Under the pieces are notes generated by a model. It saw nothing but the letters and a program-made list of their open reading frames with translations, did not search any database and was not told the origin of the DNA. The translations under genes were made by a program, and so were the position numbers. This document shows positions 17,953 to 25,600 of a stretch of DNA of 42,772 bases, piece after piece. The stretch is taken from assembly GCA_024679565.1 (NCBI GenBank), contig JAIBDD010000003.1:1-42772 (forward strand), written 5' to 3'. Numbering within the stretch: the first letter of the stretch is position 1; each line of letters starts with the position of its first letter. The DNA is from Bacteroidota bacterium (GTDB lineage Bacteria; Bacteroidota; Bacteroidia; NS11-12g; UBA9320).

Positions 17953-19052
17953 GTATTCTCTTCTATAATTTTTGCACTCTTGGCCAAAGCTGACCCAATG
18001 ACCTGGTGCATATCATAATACTTGTACTCACCTAAACGGCCACCAAAGATTACATCGTTGTTTAGCTCTTTGTATCGCTTTAACAACGCGTTGTTTTCTT
18101 CGTCATTTACAGGATAATAAGGTTCTTTACCTATACTCCATTCTACAGGATACTCTTTTGTGATTACTGTTTGAGGTGTTTTCACCTTGTCAAAGTGTTT
18201 ATGTTCAATGATTCTGGTGTATGGTATTTTCGCGTCGGTATAATTCACTACGGCCCTTTGTTGAGCATATTCCATCGGTCTAACTTCAGACTTAAAGTCC
18301 AAACTTCTATAAGCCAAAGCTCCAAAACGATACTCGTAAAAAGCATCTATCGGACCTGTAAATACAGTCTTGGTTGCCAGCTGACTTAATTCGACTCTTT
18401 GATCAAAGTAGTCAATGCCAAGCCAAACCTCAATGCCTTCAAGGATTCGTTCAACCATCTTAGTATACCCCCCAATAGGAATCCCTTGATAGGTATCATT
18501 AAAGTAATCGTCGTTTTTCTCAGTTCGTATTGGTATCCTTTTTAGAATTGAACTTGGCAATTCTTTTGCAGGACGTCCCCATTGTTTTTCTGTATATCCA
18601 TTGACAAAGGTGTTGTACAAGTCTTCTCCAATTTGACTCAAAGCCCAAGACTCAAAATCCCTTTTGTCTGTTGGAATATGGACTGATTTCAAATAATTCA
18701 ATGCTTCTTCTGAAGTTTGAATACCATATAATGATTCAAAGGTTGCTAAGTTTATTGGAAATGAAAGAAGCCTGTTCTTATAATTTACTTGGACCTTATG
18801 ACGGTAATTATTGAATGTAGCAAACCGATTCACATAGTCCCAAATTGCTTTATCATTGGTGTGAAAAATGTGGGCGCCGTATTGATGAACTTGAATACCT
18901 TCCACTTCTTTCGTGTAGGTATTACCAGCAATATGATTGCGTTTATCAATTACTAGGCAAGAATAACCAGCGTCTGTCACCTGTCGAGCAAACACAGCTC
19001 CAAAGAGACCTGAACCAACAATTAAAAAATCGAACTGCTTCTGTTGTGACAT
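17949..19052 (-). CDS. glf: UDP-galactopyranose mutase
   Basis: This 367-residue flavoenzyme converts UDP-galactopyranose to UDP-galactofuranose for cell-surface polysaccharide. The N-terminal FAD-binding motif is FLIVGSGLFGAVFAR (G13-x-G15-x2-G18), followed by LVIDKRNHIAGNTY and the family signature YGAHIFHTN (58-66). Later segments NGYTEKQWGRP and FGGRLGEYKYYDMHQVIGSAL are typical of the UGM C-terminal FAD-binding part. A TAnnTTTG box only 6 bases upstream of the ATG predicts a leaderless or near-leaderless message. It is coupled by a 4-base overlap to the EamA transporter. No other Galf-specific gene is adjacent, although glycosyltransferases occur within 10 kb. Confidence 0.95.
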   Translation of the reverse strand: MSQQKQFDFLIVGSGLFGAVFARQVTDAGYSCLVIDKRNHIAGNTYTKEVEGIQVHQYGAHIFHTNDKAIWDYVNRFATFNNYRHKVQVNYKNRLLSFPINLATFESLYGIQTSEEALNYLKSVHIPTDKRDFESWALSQIGEDLYNTFVNGYTEKQWGRPAKELPSSILKRIPIRTEKNDDYFNDTYQGIPIGGYTKMVERILEGIEVWLGIDYFDQRVELSQLATKTVFTGPIDAFYEYRFGALAYRSLDFKSEVRPMEYAQQRAVVNYTDAKIPYTRIIEHKHFDKVKTPQTVITKEYPVEWSIGKEPYYPVNDEENNALLKRYKELNNDVIFGGRLGEYKYYDMHQVIGSALAKSAKIIEENT

Positions 19053-19057
19053 CCAAA

Positions 19058-19065
19058 CAAAGGTA
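19058..19065 (-). promoter_or_regulatory. Candidate -7 promoter box of glf (TACCTTTG)
   Basis: TACCTTTG on the minus strand is a perfect TAnnTTTG match ending 5 bases before the ATG. Transcription would start at or next to the start codon. Confidence 0.35.
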
Positions 19066-19123
19066 AGTTGTCCGTGACTATTTGCACTACCATATAACGT
19101 AGGGAGATTGCAAAATCTCGGAC

Positions 19124-19150
19124 AAAAAAAAGCCCCTTGAAAGGGGCTTT
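19124..19150 (-). terminator. Rho-independent terminator of mdh
   Basis: AAAGCCCCTT and AAGGGGCTTT form a perfect 10-bp stem with a two-base loop, followed on the minus strand by a T-run. It begins 19 bases past the mdh stop. Confidence 0.9.
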
Positions 19151-19169
19151 GTATTAAATATTATTGTGA

Positions 19170-20096
19170 TTAAGCGTTAAGTAAAGCATTCGTTGCTTTA
19201 ACCCCTTCAGCGCTATCAGCTAGCTTAGCCTTTTCAGCATCTGACAAAGAAACTTGAACAATCTCTTCGATACCATTTTTACCTAATATACACGGTACTC
19301 CGATTGACAATCCTGATAATCCATATTCTCCTTCAAGCAAAGCTGAACAAGGGAACATTTTCTTTGAATCAAGGGCGATTGCTTTCACCAATTCTGACAC
19401 TGCAGCCCCAGGAGCATACCATGCACTTGTACCCAACAAGCCTGTTAAAGTAGCGCCTCCAACCTTAGTAGCTTCTACTACTTCACTCATTCGGTCCTCA
19501 TCAATAAACTCAGAAACGTTTACACTGTTTCGTGTCGCTTTTTCAATTAATGGAACCATTCCTTTATCGCTATGACCACCGATAACCATTCCGTCCACGT
19601 CTGATGTTGGACATGATAAAGCTTCAGCCAATCTATACTTAAAACGTGCACTATCTAAAGCACCACCCATTCCAATAATTCTATTCTTTGGGATATTGGT
19701 TGATTGATGAACAAGATACGTCATTGTGTCCATAGGGTTACTTACTACAATTACAATCGCGTTAGGAGAATGTTCCAACAGGCTTCCAACGACTGACTTA
19801 ACGATTCCAGCGTTAATACCTAAAAGTTCCTCGCGTGTCATACCTGGTTTACGTGCTATACCACTTGTTATTACAGCAACGTCACTGTTTGCCGTTTTTG
19901 AGTAATCATTTGTTACTCCTGTAATTTGTGTATCGAAACCATTTAATGAAGAAGTTTGCATTAAATCCATGGCCTTACCTTCAGCAAAACCTTCTTTGAT
20001 ATCAACCAAAACTACTTCAGATGCGAAATCTTTAATGGCAATGTACTCTGCACAACTTGCTCCTACAGCTCCTGCTCCTACAACCGTTACTTTCAT
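19170..20096 (-). CDS. mdh: Malate dehydrogenase (NAD-dependent)
   Basis: This 308-residue enzyme oxidises malate to oxaloacetate in the TCA cycle. The Rossmann motif GAGAVG is at 7-12, with D32 at the end of strand 2 (LVDIKEG) selecting NAD. Catalytic and substrate residues are visible: R82 and R88 in ARKPGMTREEL, D148 and R151 in ALDSARFK, and H175 in GGHSDKG. R82 next to K-P-G-M marks it as malate rather than lactate dehydrogenase, of the LDH-like MDH type usual in Bacteroidota. It follows scoB by 76 bases, has its own TAnnTTTG box, and ends at a strong terminator. Confidence 0.95.
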   Translation of the reverse strand: MKVTVVGAGAVGASCAEYIAIKDFASEVVLVDIKEGFAEGKAMDLMQTSSLNGFDTQITGVTNDYSKTANSDVAVITSGIARKPGMTREELLGINAGIVKSVVGSLLEHSPNAIVIVVSNPMDTMTYLVHQSTNIPKNRIIGMGGALDSARFKYRLAEALSCPTSDVDGMVIGGHSDKGMVPLIEKATRNSVNVSEFIDEDRMSEVVEATKVGGATLTGLLGTSAWYAPGAAVSELVKAIALDSKKMFPCSALLEGEYGLSGLSIGVPCILGKNGIEEIVQVSLSDAEKAKLADSAEGVKATNALLNA

Positions 20097-20121
20097 TTTA
20101 TATTTTTTATAGAATTTTCCG

Positions 20122-20143
20122 CAAAAATACGTTGTATAACGTA
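20122..20143 (-). promoter_or_regulatory. mdh promoter box with adjoining inverted repeat
   Basis: TATTTTTG (minus strand, 20122-20129) is a perfect TAnnTTTG match 25 bases ahead of the mdh ATG. Overlapping its upstream edge is TACGTT-gtat-AACGTA (20128-20143), 6-bp inverted arms with a 4-base spacer, placed where a repressor could block the promoter. The operator role is speculative. Confidence 0.4.
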
Positions 20144-20172
20144 GTATTATACGGTCATTGTGAATGATTTTT

Positions 20173-20826
20173 TTACAGCGTCATTTCTGGAATATCCCCC
20201 TCAACAACAAGTCTGCCGTCAGTTGCTTCACGAACCATATCCACAGTCACACCTGGTGCAAGTTCTTTAAGCTCGAAACCTCTATCTGTAACATCTAAAA
20301 CACACAGATTCGTTACCACTTTTTTAACACAGTTCAATCCTGTAATGGGTAGAGAACATTCTTTTAACAACTTACTTTCCCCTGCTTTATTGGTATGCAT
20401 CATAGCCACTATAATATTTTTAGCTGAAGCCACAAGATCCATTGCTCCACCCATACCTTTCACCATTTTACCAGGTATTTTCCAATTGGCAATATCACCT
20501 CTATCGTTTACCTCCATGGCTCCTAATACCGTAAGGTCTACTCTCCCACTTCGAATCATAGCAAAGCTCGTTGCGGAATCAAAAAAGGCAGAACCAGCTA
20601 ACGTCGTAACAGTTTGTTTACCTGCATTTATGAGGTCAGCATCAACATTGGCTTCAGTTGGAAATGGCCCCATACCTAATAGACCATTTTCAGATTGCAA
20701 TGTCACGTGCATACCGTCTGGAATGTAGTTGGCAACTAAAGTCGGAACACCTATCCCAAGATTTACGTAATAACCATCTTTTAATTCTTTGGCAATTCGT
20801 TTCGCAATGAGTTCTTTTGTAAGCAT
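20173..20826 (-). CDS. scoB: 3-oxoacid CoA-transferase subunit B
   Basis: This is the 217-residue beta subunit of succinyl-CoA:3-oxoacid CoA-transferase (or a related acetate-type CoA-transferase). The enzyme moves CoA from succinyl-CoA to acetoacetate. The catalytic glutamate lies in LQSENGLLG (E46). GSAFFDSATSFAMIRSGRVDLTVLGAMEV and KMVKGMGGAMDLV are hallmark segments of the subunit. Normally subunits A and B are adjacent in that order. Here scoA lies 920 bases upstream on the same strand with a plus-strand DUF3431 gene between, so scoB would need its own promoter within the 86-base divergent gap or read-through across the inserted gene. Confidence 0.92.
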   Translation of the reverse strand: MLTKELIAKRIAKELKDGYYVNLGIGVPTLVANYIPDGMHVTLQSENGLLGMGPFPTEANVDADLINAGKQTVTTLAGSAFFDSATSFAMIRSGRVDLTVLGAMEVNDRGDIANWKIPGKMVKGMGGAMDLVASAKNIIVAMMHTNKAGESKLLKECSLPITGLNCVKKVVTNLCVLDVTDRGFELKELAPGVTVDMVREATDGRLVVEGDIPEMTL

Positions 20827-20912
20827 CGGTGAATGAATAAAAATTGTAGTCTACGAATGTAGAAACTATTGCTTTAAATTCACACCGACTGCAGAAACAA
20901 TTAAGAAAGAAA

Positions 20913-21743
20913 ATGTTAAATCGGGTAAACCGTAAAGTTCGTAAATTGAAGGACAAGATTGACGCCCTGAAGTACCTTTCGATTGACAAAAACTCTTCAT
21001 TGTCGTTTCACCCTGAAGTTTTACTCATCGTTGCGCGATATAATGAGAACGTTGATTGGTGTTCAACTTTAGACATACCTTATGTCATATATAACAAGGG
21101 AAAAGATGTATTGAGCAACAATTTAACTTCAGTGAAGTTGCGTAATGTTGGACGAGAAGGTCACACCATTCTTCATTTTATCATTAGCCACTACCATGAG
21201 TTGCCAGAACGGATCATCTTCACCCAAGGAGACCCATTTCCACACGCACCTGACTTTATTGAAAGCGTTAGCAACTTCAAGAATCACTTACCTGTTCAGC
21301 CCCTATCCCTAAGGTACCTCTCTGCTAAGGATCCTAAATTAAAAGGTAGAAAAGAATTTGATGGTGGCATTCCAAATGAACAGGTATTGCAACAACATAC
21401 TAAACGGCATGCAGGTGTTCCGTACTACGTTGAAGAACTCGATGGTGGATTTAATGTAGTAAAACCATACGCATATGCTGACCCTGGAATTCAGTGCCTT
21501 CGCTTTGTTAAGGAAAATAATTTAAAAAGCTTTTCAAAGCTCTGCCGTCAATTCGGACTTAATGTTCCAGAAATCTGTTACTTCAGCTATGCTGGAATTT
21601 TTTCTGTCGATAAGAAGCAAATTTTGCGCAATTCTCTTGAGACTTATAAAAAGCTCATCCGGTTTCTATTAGAAGATCCTGACCATGGTTTTTTATTGGA
21701 AAGGATGTGGTTGACCATATTTGGGTATCAACCTAAGGAATAA
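20913..21743 (+). CDS. DUF3431 protein, glycosyltransferase-like
   Basis: This 276-residue protein matches the DUF3431 pattern. After a basic N-terminus comes VLLIVARYNENVDW (36-50), then YVIYNKG (57-63), NVGREGHTILHFI (78-90) and RIIFTQGDPFPH (100-111). The opening strand followed by the NEN loop resembles nucleotide-sugar-binding folds, and members are often found in polysaccharide loci, so a sugar-transfer role is plausible but unproven. There is no signal peptide or membrane helix. It stands between the two CoA-transferase subunit genes on the opposite strand, with 86 bases to scoB and only 3 bases between its stop and the scoA stop. No inverted repeats or transposase remnants mark its edges. 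Confidence 0.75.
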   Translation: MLNRVNRKVRKLKDKIDALKYLSIDKNSSLSFHPEVLLIVARYNENVDWCSTLDIPYVIYNKGKDVLSNNLTSVKLRNVGREGHTILHFIISHYHELPERIIFTQGDPFPHAPDFIESVSNFKNHLPVQPLSLRYLSAKDPKLKGRKEFDGGIPNEQVLQQHTKRHAGVPYYVEELDGGFNVVKPYAYADPGIQCLRFVKENNLKSFSKLCRQFGLNVPEICYFSYAGIFSVDKKQILRNSLETYKKLIRFLLEDPDHGFLLERMWLTIFGYQPKE

Positions 21744-21746
21744 TGG

Positions 21747-22442
21747 TTAGTTACTTTGAACCGTGCGCTGTTCAATGCGTTTCTCATAATCTGTACCCTT
21801 AAAAATAGCATTCACGAATATGCCAGGTACGTGAACAAAATTTGGATCTAATTCGCCTGGTGCAACAAGTTCTTCTACCTCAACAATGGTGTACTTGCCA
21901 GCCATGGCCATCATCGGGTTGAAATTGCGGGCGGTAGCTTTGAATATGATATTGCCGTCGGTATCTCCTTTCCACGCTTTTACTATCGCAAAGTCAGGAT
22001 TAAATGCATGTTCCAACAAATACGTTTTACCTCCAAATTCTCGAGTCTCCTTACCTTCTGCCACTTCCGTACCAACTCCTGCGGGCGTATAGAACGCTGG
22101 CACTCCAGATCCTGCGGCTCTGCATCTTTCTGCAAGCGTACCTTGAGGAATAAGTTCTACTTCCAATTCACCACAAAGTAGCTGTCGCTCAAATTCTGCG
22201 TTCTCACCAACATAAGAACTAATCATTTTTTTCACTTGCTTTTGTTGCAACATCAAACCAATGCCAAAGTCGTCAACGCCGGCATTATTGCTAATACAAG
22301 TAAGCCCCTTTACCCCTTTTCTAACCAATGCCCCAATACAATTTTCAGGAATACCACATAATCCAAAACCTCCTAACATCAGAGTGGCGTTATCTTCAAT
22401 ATTTTGAACTGCGATATCTGCGTTTGCAACAACTTTTTCCAT
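21747..22442 (-). CDS. scoA: 3-oxoacid CoA-transferase subunit A
   Basis: This is the 231-residue alpha subunit, partner of scoB. The CoA-transferase glycine loop GGFGLCGIPEN is at 24-34, followed by the GLTCISNNAGVDDFGIG segment and the PAFYTPAGVGTEVAEGKE loop typical of subunit A. The start is MEKVVANADIAV at 22442, matching the family. An upstream in-frame ATG at 22484 would add 14 residues unrelated to the family and lies upstream of a good TAnnTTTG box (22460-22467). Together with scoB it would let the cell use acetoacetate made from tyrosine (see hmgA). The 3' end nearly touches the convergent DUF3431 gene. Confidence 0.93.
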   Translation of the reverse strand: MEKVVANADIAVQNIEDNATLMLGGFGLCGIPENCIGALVRKGVKGLTCISNNAGVDDFGIGLMLQQKQVKKMISSYVGENAEFERQLLCGELEVELIPQGTLAERCRAAGSGVPAFYTPAGVGTEVAEGKETREFGGKTYLLEHAFNPDFAIVKAWKGDTDGNIIFKATARNFNPMMAMAGKYTIVEVEELVAPGELDPNFVHVPGIFVNAIFKGTDYEKRIEQRTVQSN

Positions 22443-22459
22443 TTGGATGACCTTTGAGG

Positions 22460-22467
22460 CAAAAGTA
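22460..22467 (-). promoter_or_regulatory. Candidate -7 promoter box of scoA (TACTTTTG)
   Basis: TACTTTTG on the minus strand, identical to the bipA box, lies 17 bases upstream of the preferred ATG and downstream of the longer alternative ATG. It therefore helps decide the start. The -33 region has TTG sequences, but at 14 or 25 bases, not the usual distance. Confidence 0.45.
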
Positions 22468-22476
22468 CTAAAGATA

Positions 22477-22495
22477 TTGTCCAAGAAATGGACAA
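22477..22495. promoter_or_regulatory. Inverted repeat upstream of scoA
   Basis: TTGTCCA-agaaa-TGGACAA: perfect 7-bp arms with a 5-base spacer, covering the -20 to -35 region relative to the scoA box. Shape and position fit an operator for a dimeric repressor, possibly one sensing ketoacid or acyl-CoA status. This is an inference from position only. Confidence 0.35.
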
Positions 22496-22582
22496 AATTT
22501 CTCTATAACCAAATTGAATCATATTTCTATAATATTAGACAAGTCGCGGCTAAGTGCTCGTAGCTTAACCCTTTGTCTTTCG

Positions 22583-22590
22583 TATATTTG
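22583..22590 (+). promoter_or_regulatory. Candidate -7 promoter box of the porU2-like gene (TATATTTG)
   Basis: TATATTTG is a perfect TAnnTTTG match, 24 bases upstream of the ATG at 22615. The nearest TTTG upstream is only 7 bases away, too close to serve as a -33 element. Confidence 0.45.
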
Positions 22591-22614
22591 ATAGGTAAAC
22601 TACATTTTTGAAAG

Positions 22615-25600
22615 ATGAAGCAATTCTCCTTACTATTAAGCATTGTTATCTGCTCTTTATATTCATTTGGTCAGACTTATGGAAATGAATGGATTGAAGA
22701 CGGCCAATCGTACTACAAATTTCGCATTGGGACAGACGGTTTATATCGCATAAACTATCAAACTCTTAATGATGTTGGTCTTCCGCTTGCTTCTATCAAC
22801 CCTCAAAACATAGATATTTTTCTCAACGGTAGTCAAGTAAAAATATTTGTGTCAGGGGAACAAGATGGAACATTCGACCCGACAGACTATATTGAGTTTG
22901 TTGGCAAGGCGAATGACGGAACTCTTGACAAAGACCTTTACAAAAATCCAAACAACCAGACCAATCCATATGAGAGTTTATACGCGGATTCGTCTGTGTA
23001 CTTTTTAACCTGGAGCAATAGTGTTTCTGCACACCATATCGCCACCTATACTGACCCCAATTTTGTTGGCAAAACAAAGGACGATTATTTCATCCATACT
23101 ATTATCACCAGTTACAAGGACGACTATTTTGAAGGCATCCCAAGTAATAATAATTTAGAGCAGCAATATAGCGAATACGTTCTTGGTGAAGGTTTCACAG
23201 GTGGACGAAACAATACATTTCAATCTTATGATGTGCCCACAGCCGGTGTATTTAATGGTGGGCCAAATGCCTCTATAGAGGTTTTGGCAATAAGCAGGAA
23301 TAATCCCGCAGAATCGCATAATGGATTCAACCACAGCTTTGGTGTTGCGATTACAGACCCAAGTGACTTACTTAAAGTTAGTGAACACAATGGTTATGCA
23401 GCTATCAAATTTGAATTTACGGATATCACTTTTACAACAAGCAAGATGTCGAATATCACACGATTTTACATGGGAGAAACAGATGTGACGAATAGGCCAC
23501 TATCCTACCACACGATTCCGTACTTCAAAGTAAAGTACCCAAGACAGTTTGATCTAAACAACGCCTCTAGCTTGGCTTTTGAATCTCCTTCCAACAATGG
23601 ATATTATGAATTCACAAACTATGCCTCTAGTAAATCAGCACCTATTGTTTACGACCTTTCCAATCAAAATCGAATTACAGGTGACTTAAAAGGTTCTGTA
23701 TTGCGCTTTAATACCAAAGGAGGAGCGAATCAAGAATTATACATTTTCGATGCAACGGAAGCCATAAATGTCTCGGCTATAAAACAAACCCAATTCGTAG
23801 ACCTGATGGCTCAATCAGCAGATTATGTCATTATCACGCACAAGAGTTTGAGCACAGGCGCATCTGACTATAAATCATATCGCGAATCAATTACCGGTGG
23901 CGGACATACTGTCACCACTATTTATTCAGAAGACCTTTATGATATGTTTTACTATGGATACCACCACCCTCTTGCGATTAAAAATGGAATAAACTACTTG
24001 CTTGACCAATTAAATGAGCCTTTAGAAAACATAATGCTTCTTGGGAAAGGACAGGTATACACTAACGTACGAACAAATCGAACTTTAAGAGACAATTTTG
24101 ATTTGGTACCCACAATTGGGAACCCTCCGTCAGATTATTTATTTGTGAGCAGTTTAAATGGTTCACAATTATCCATTCGTGTGCCAATTGGCAGGGTTGC
24201 TGCTAAATCTAACACTGACGTGTCGAATTATCTCGCCAAAGTCATGGATCACGAAAGTGCAACTTACGCAGAATGGCACAAAAAGCAAATTCAAATTGTT
24301 GGTGGGAAAGATGCCAACGAGAATAAGACCTTTAATGGATATGTAGACCAATATTACAACATTGCGAAAGATACTTTTTTAGGGGCTTATCGAGTTAAAT
24401 TTTCTAAAAATGAAGCAACGACAGTAACTGACGAATTAATTGACGGAATTCAAGATGAGATTAACCAAGGCGCCAACATTTTTAATTACTTTGGACACGG
24501 GTCAGCGGAAATTTTGGATGTAAATATTGGAGATGTTGAAGATTTATCAAATGCAGGAAGATACCCTTTGTTCATATTCAACGGGTGTGCATTAGGCAAC
24601 TCATATGTTCAAAACTCACTAGGAGAGAAATACCTATTCGCAAAGAATAAAGGAGCTATCACTTGGATTGCCGGAACGGGATTGGGCTACACTTCACCAC
24701 TTCTATCCTACACTAAAATCCTACACGAAGAGCTTTTGCAGAATCAATATGGAACAAATATCGGAAGCGCGATTCAAACTACACTAGACCGTTATCAGAA
24801 CCCTAACGACAATCTCAATGTTATCAACTGTAGACAACTGGTTTATCAGGGTGACCCAGCCTTAAAGCTTCATGCACCTGCAGATCCAGATATCACAGTT
24901 AAGAACCCTGCTGTTTCCAACAAGTTTAGTGCCGTGAACGACGTTGTCATAGATTATGACTTAGTCAATTTGGGAAAAACGACTTCTGATAGTGTAAGTT
25001 TAATTGTAACAGCAAGTAATGGAACTAAAACCAAGGAGGTGTATAGAGCTAAATTGAGTACGCCAAACTACATAGAGGTCCGAAATATTACCATTGAGAA
25101 ATCAACCTTTTTGTCTGGTTTAATTACATTCACTTTTATTATTGACCAACAAAACGAATTACAAGAAAACGTACCAATGGGAGAAACCAACAATGTGGTG
25201 ACATTTGACCATTTGTTCGAACTAAAAAAACCGTTAATCATATATCCTTTACCGAATTCAATTGTTCACACAAGCGATGCAGAGTTTATATTCCAAATCT
25301 CGAACGCTGACAAAAAAGACATTGAAATTGTCTTAGAAATCGATTCTACACCTAAATTTAATAGTGGTTTAAAACTTGAGAAACGATTTACATCTGACAA
25401 GAACGTGTTGAGATATTCTACAGCCTTACCGCCGCAAAATAACCTTGACCTATTCTATCGCATTAAAACAATTCAAGACACAGTTGAAAGTGAGTGGAGT
25501 GAAGGTTCATTTGCGTATTTGTATAATCAAAACTCTGGATGGAGTGAAGGTCATTTTGACAATTTACAAAACACGTCTCTTGATTTTATGACATACGATT

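Noticed and set aside
19103-19119. GAGAT-N6-ATCTC hairpin between glf and the mdh terminator
   Set aside because: A 5-bp stem of this kind is expected by chance in AT-rich spacers, and it has no clear relation to either gene.
20690-20989. 99-codon minus-strand frame across the scoB start and DUF3431 start
   Set aside because: It overlaps two well-supported genes, and its translation shows no recognisable protein features.
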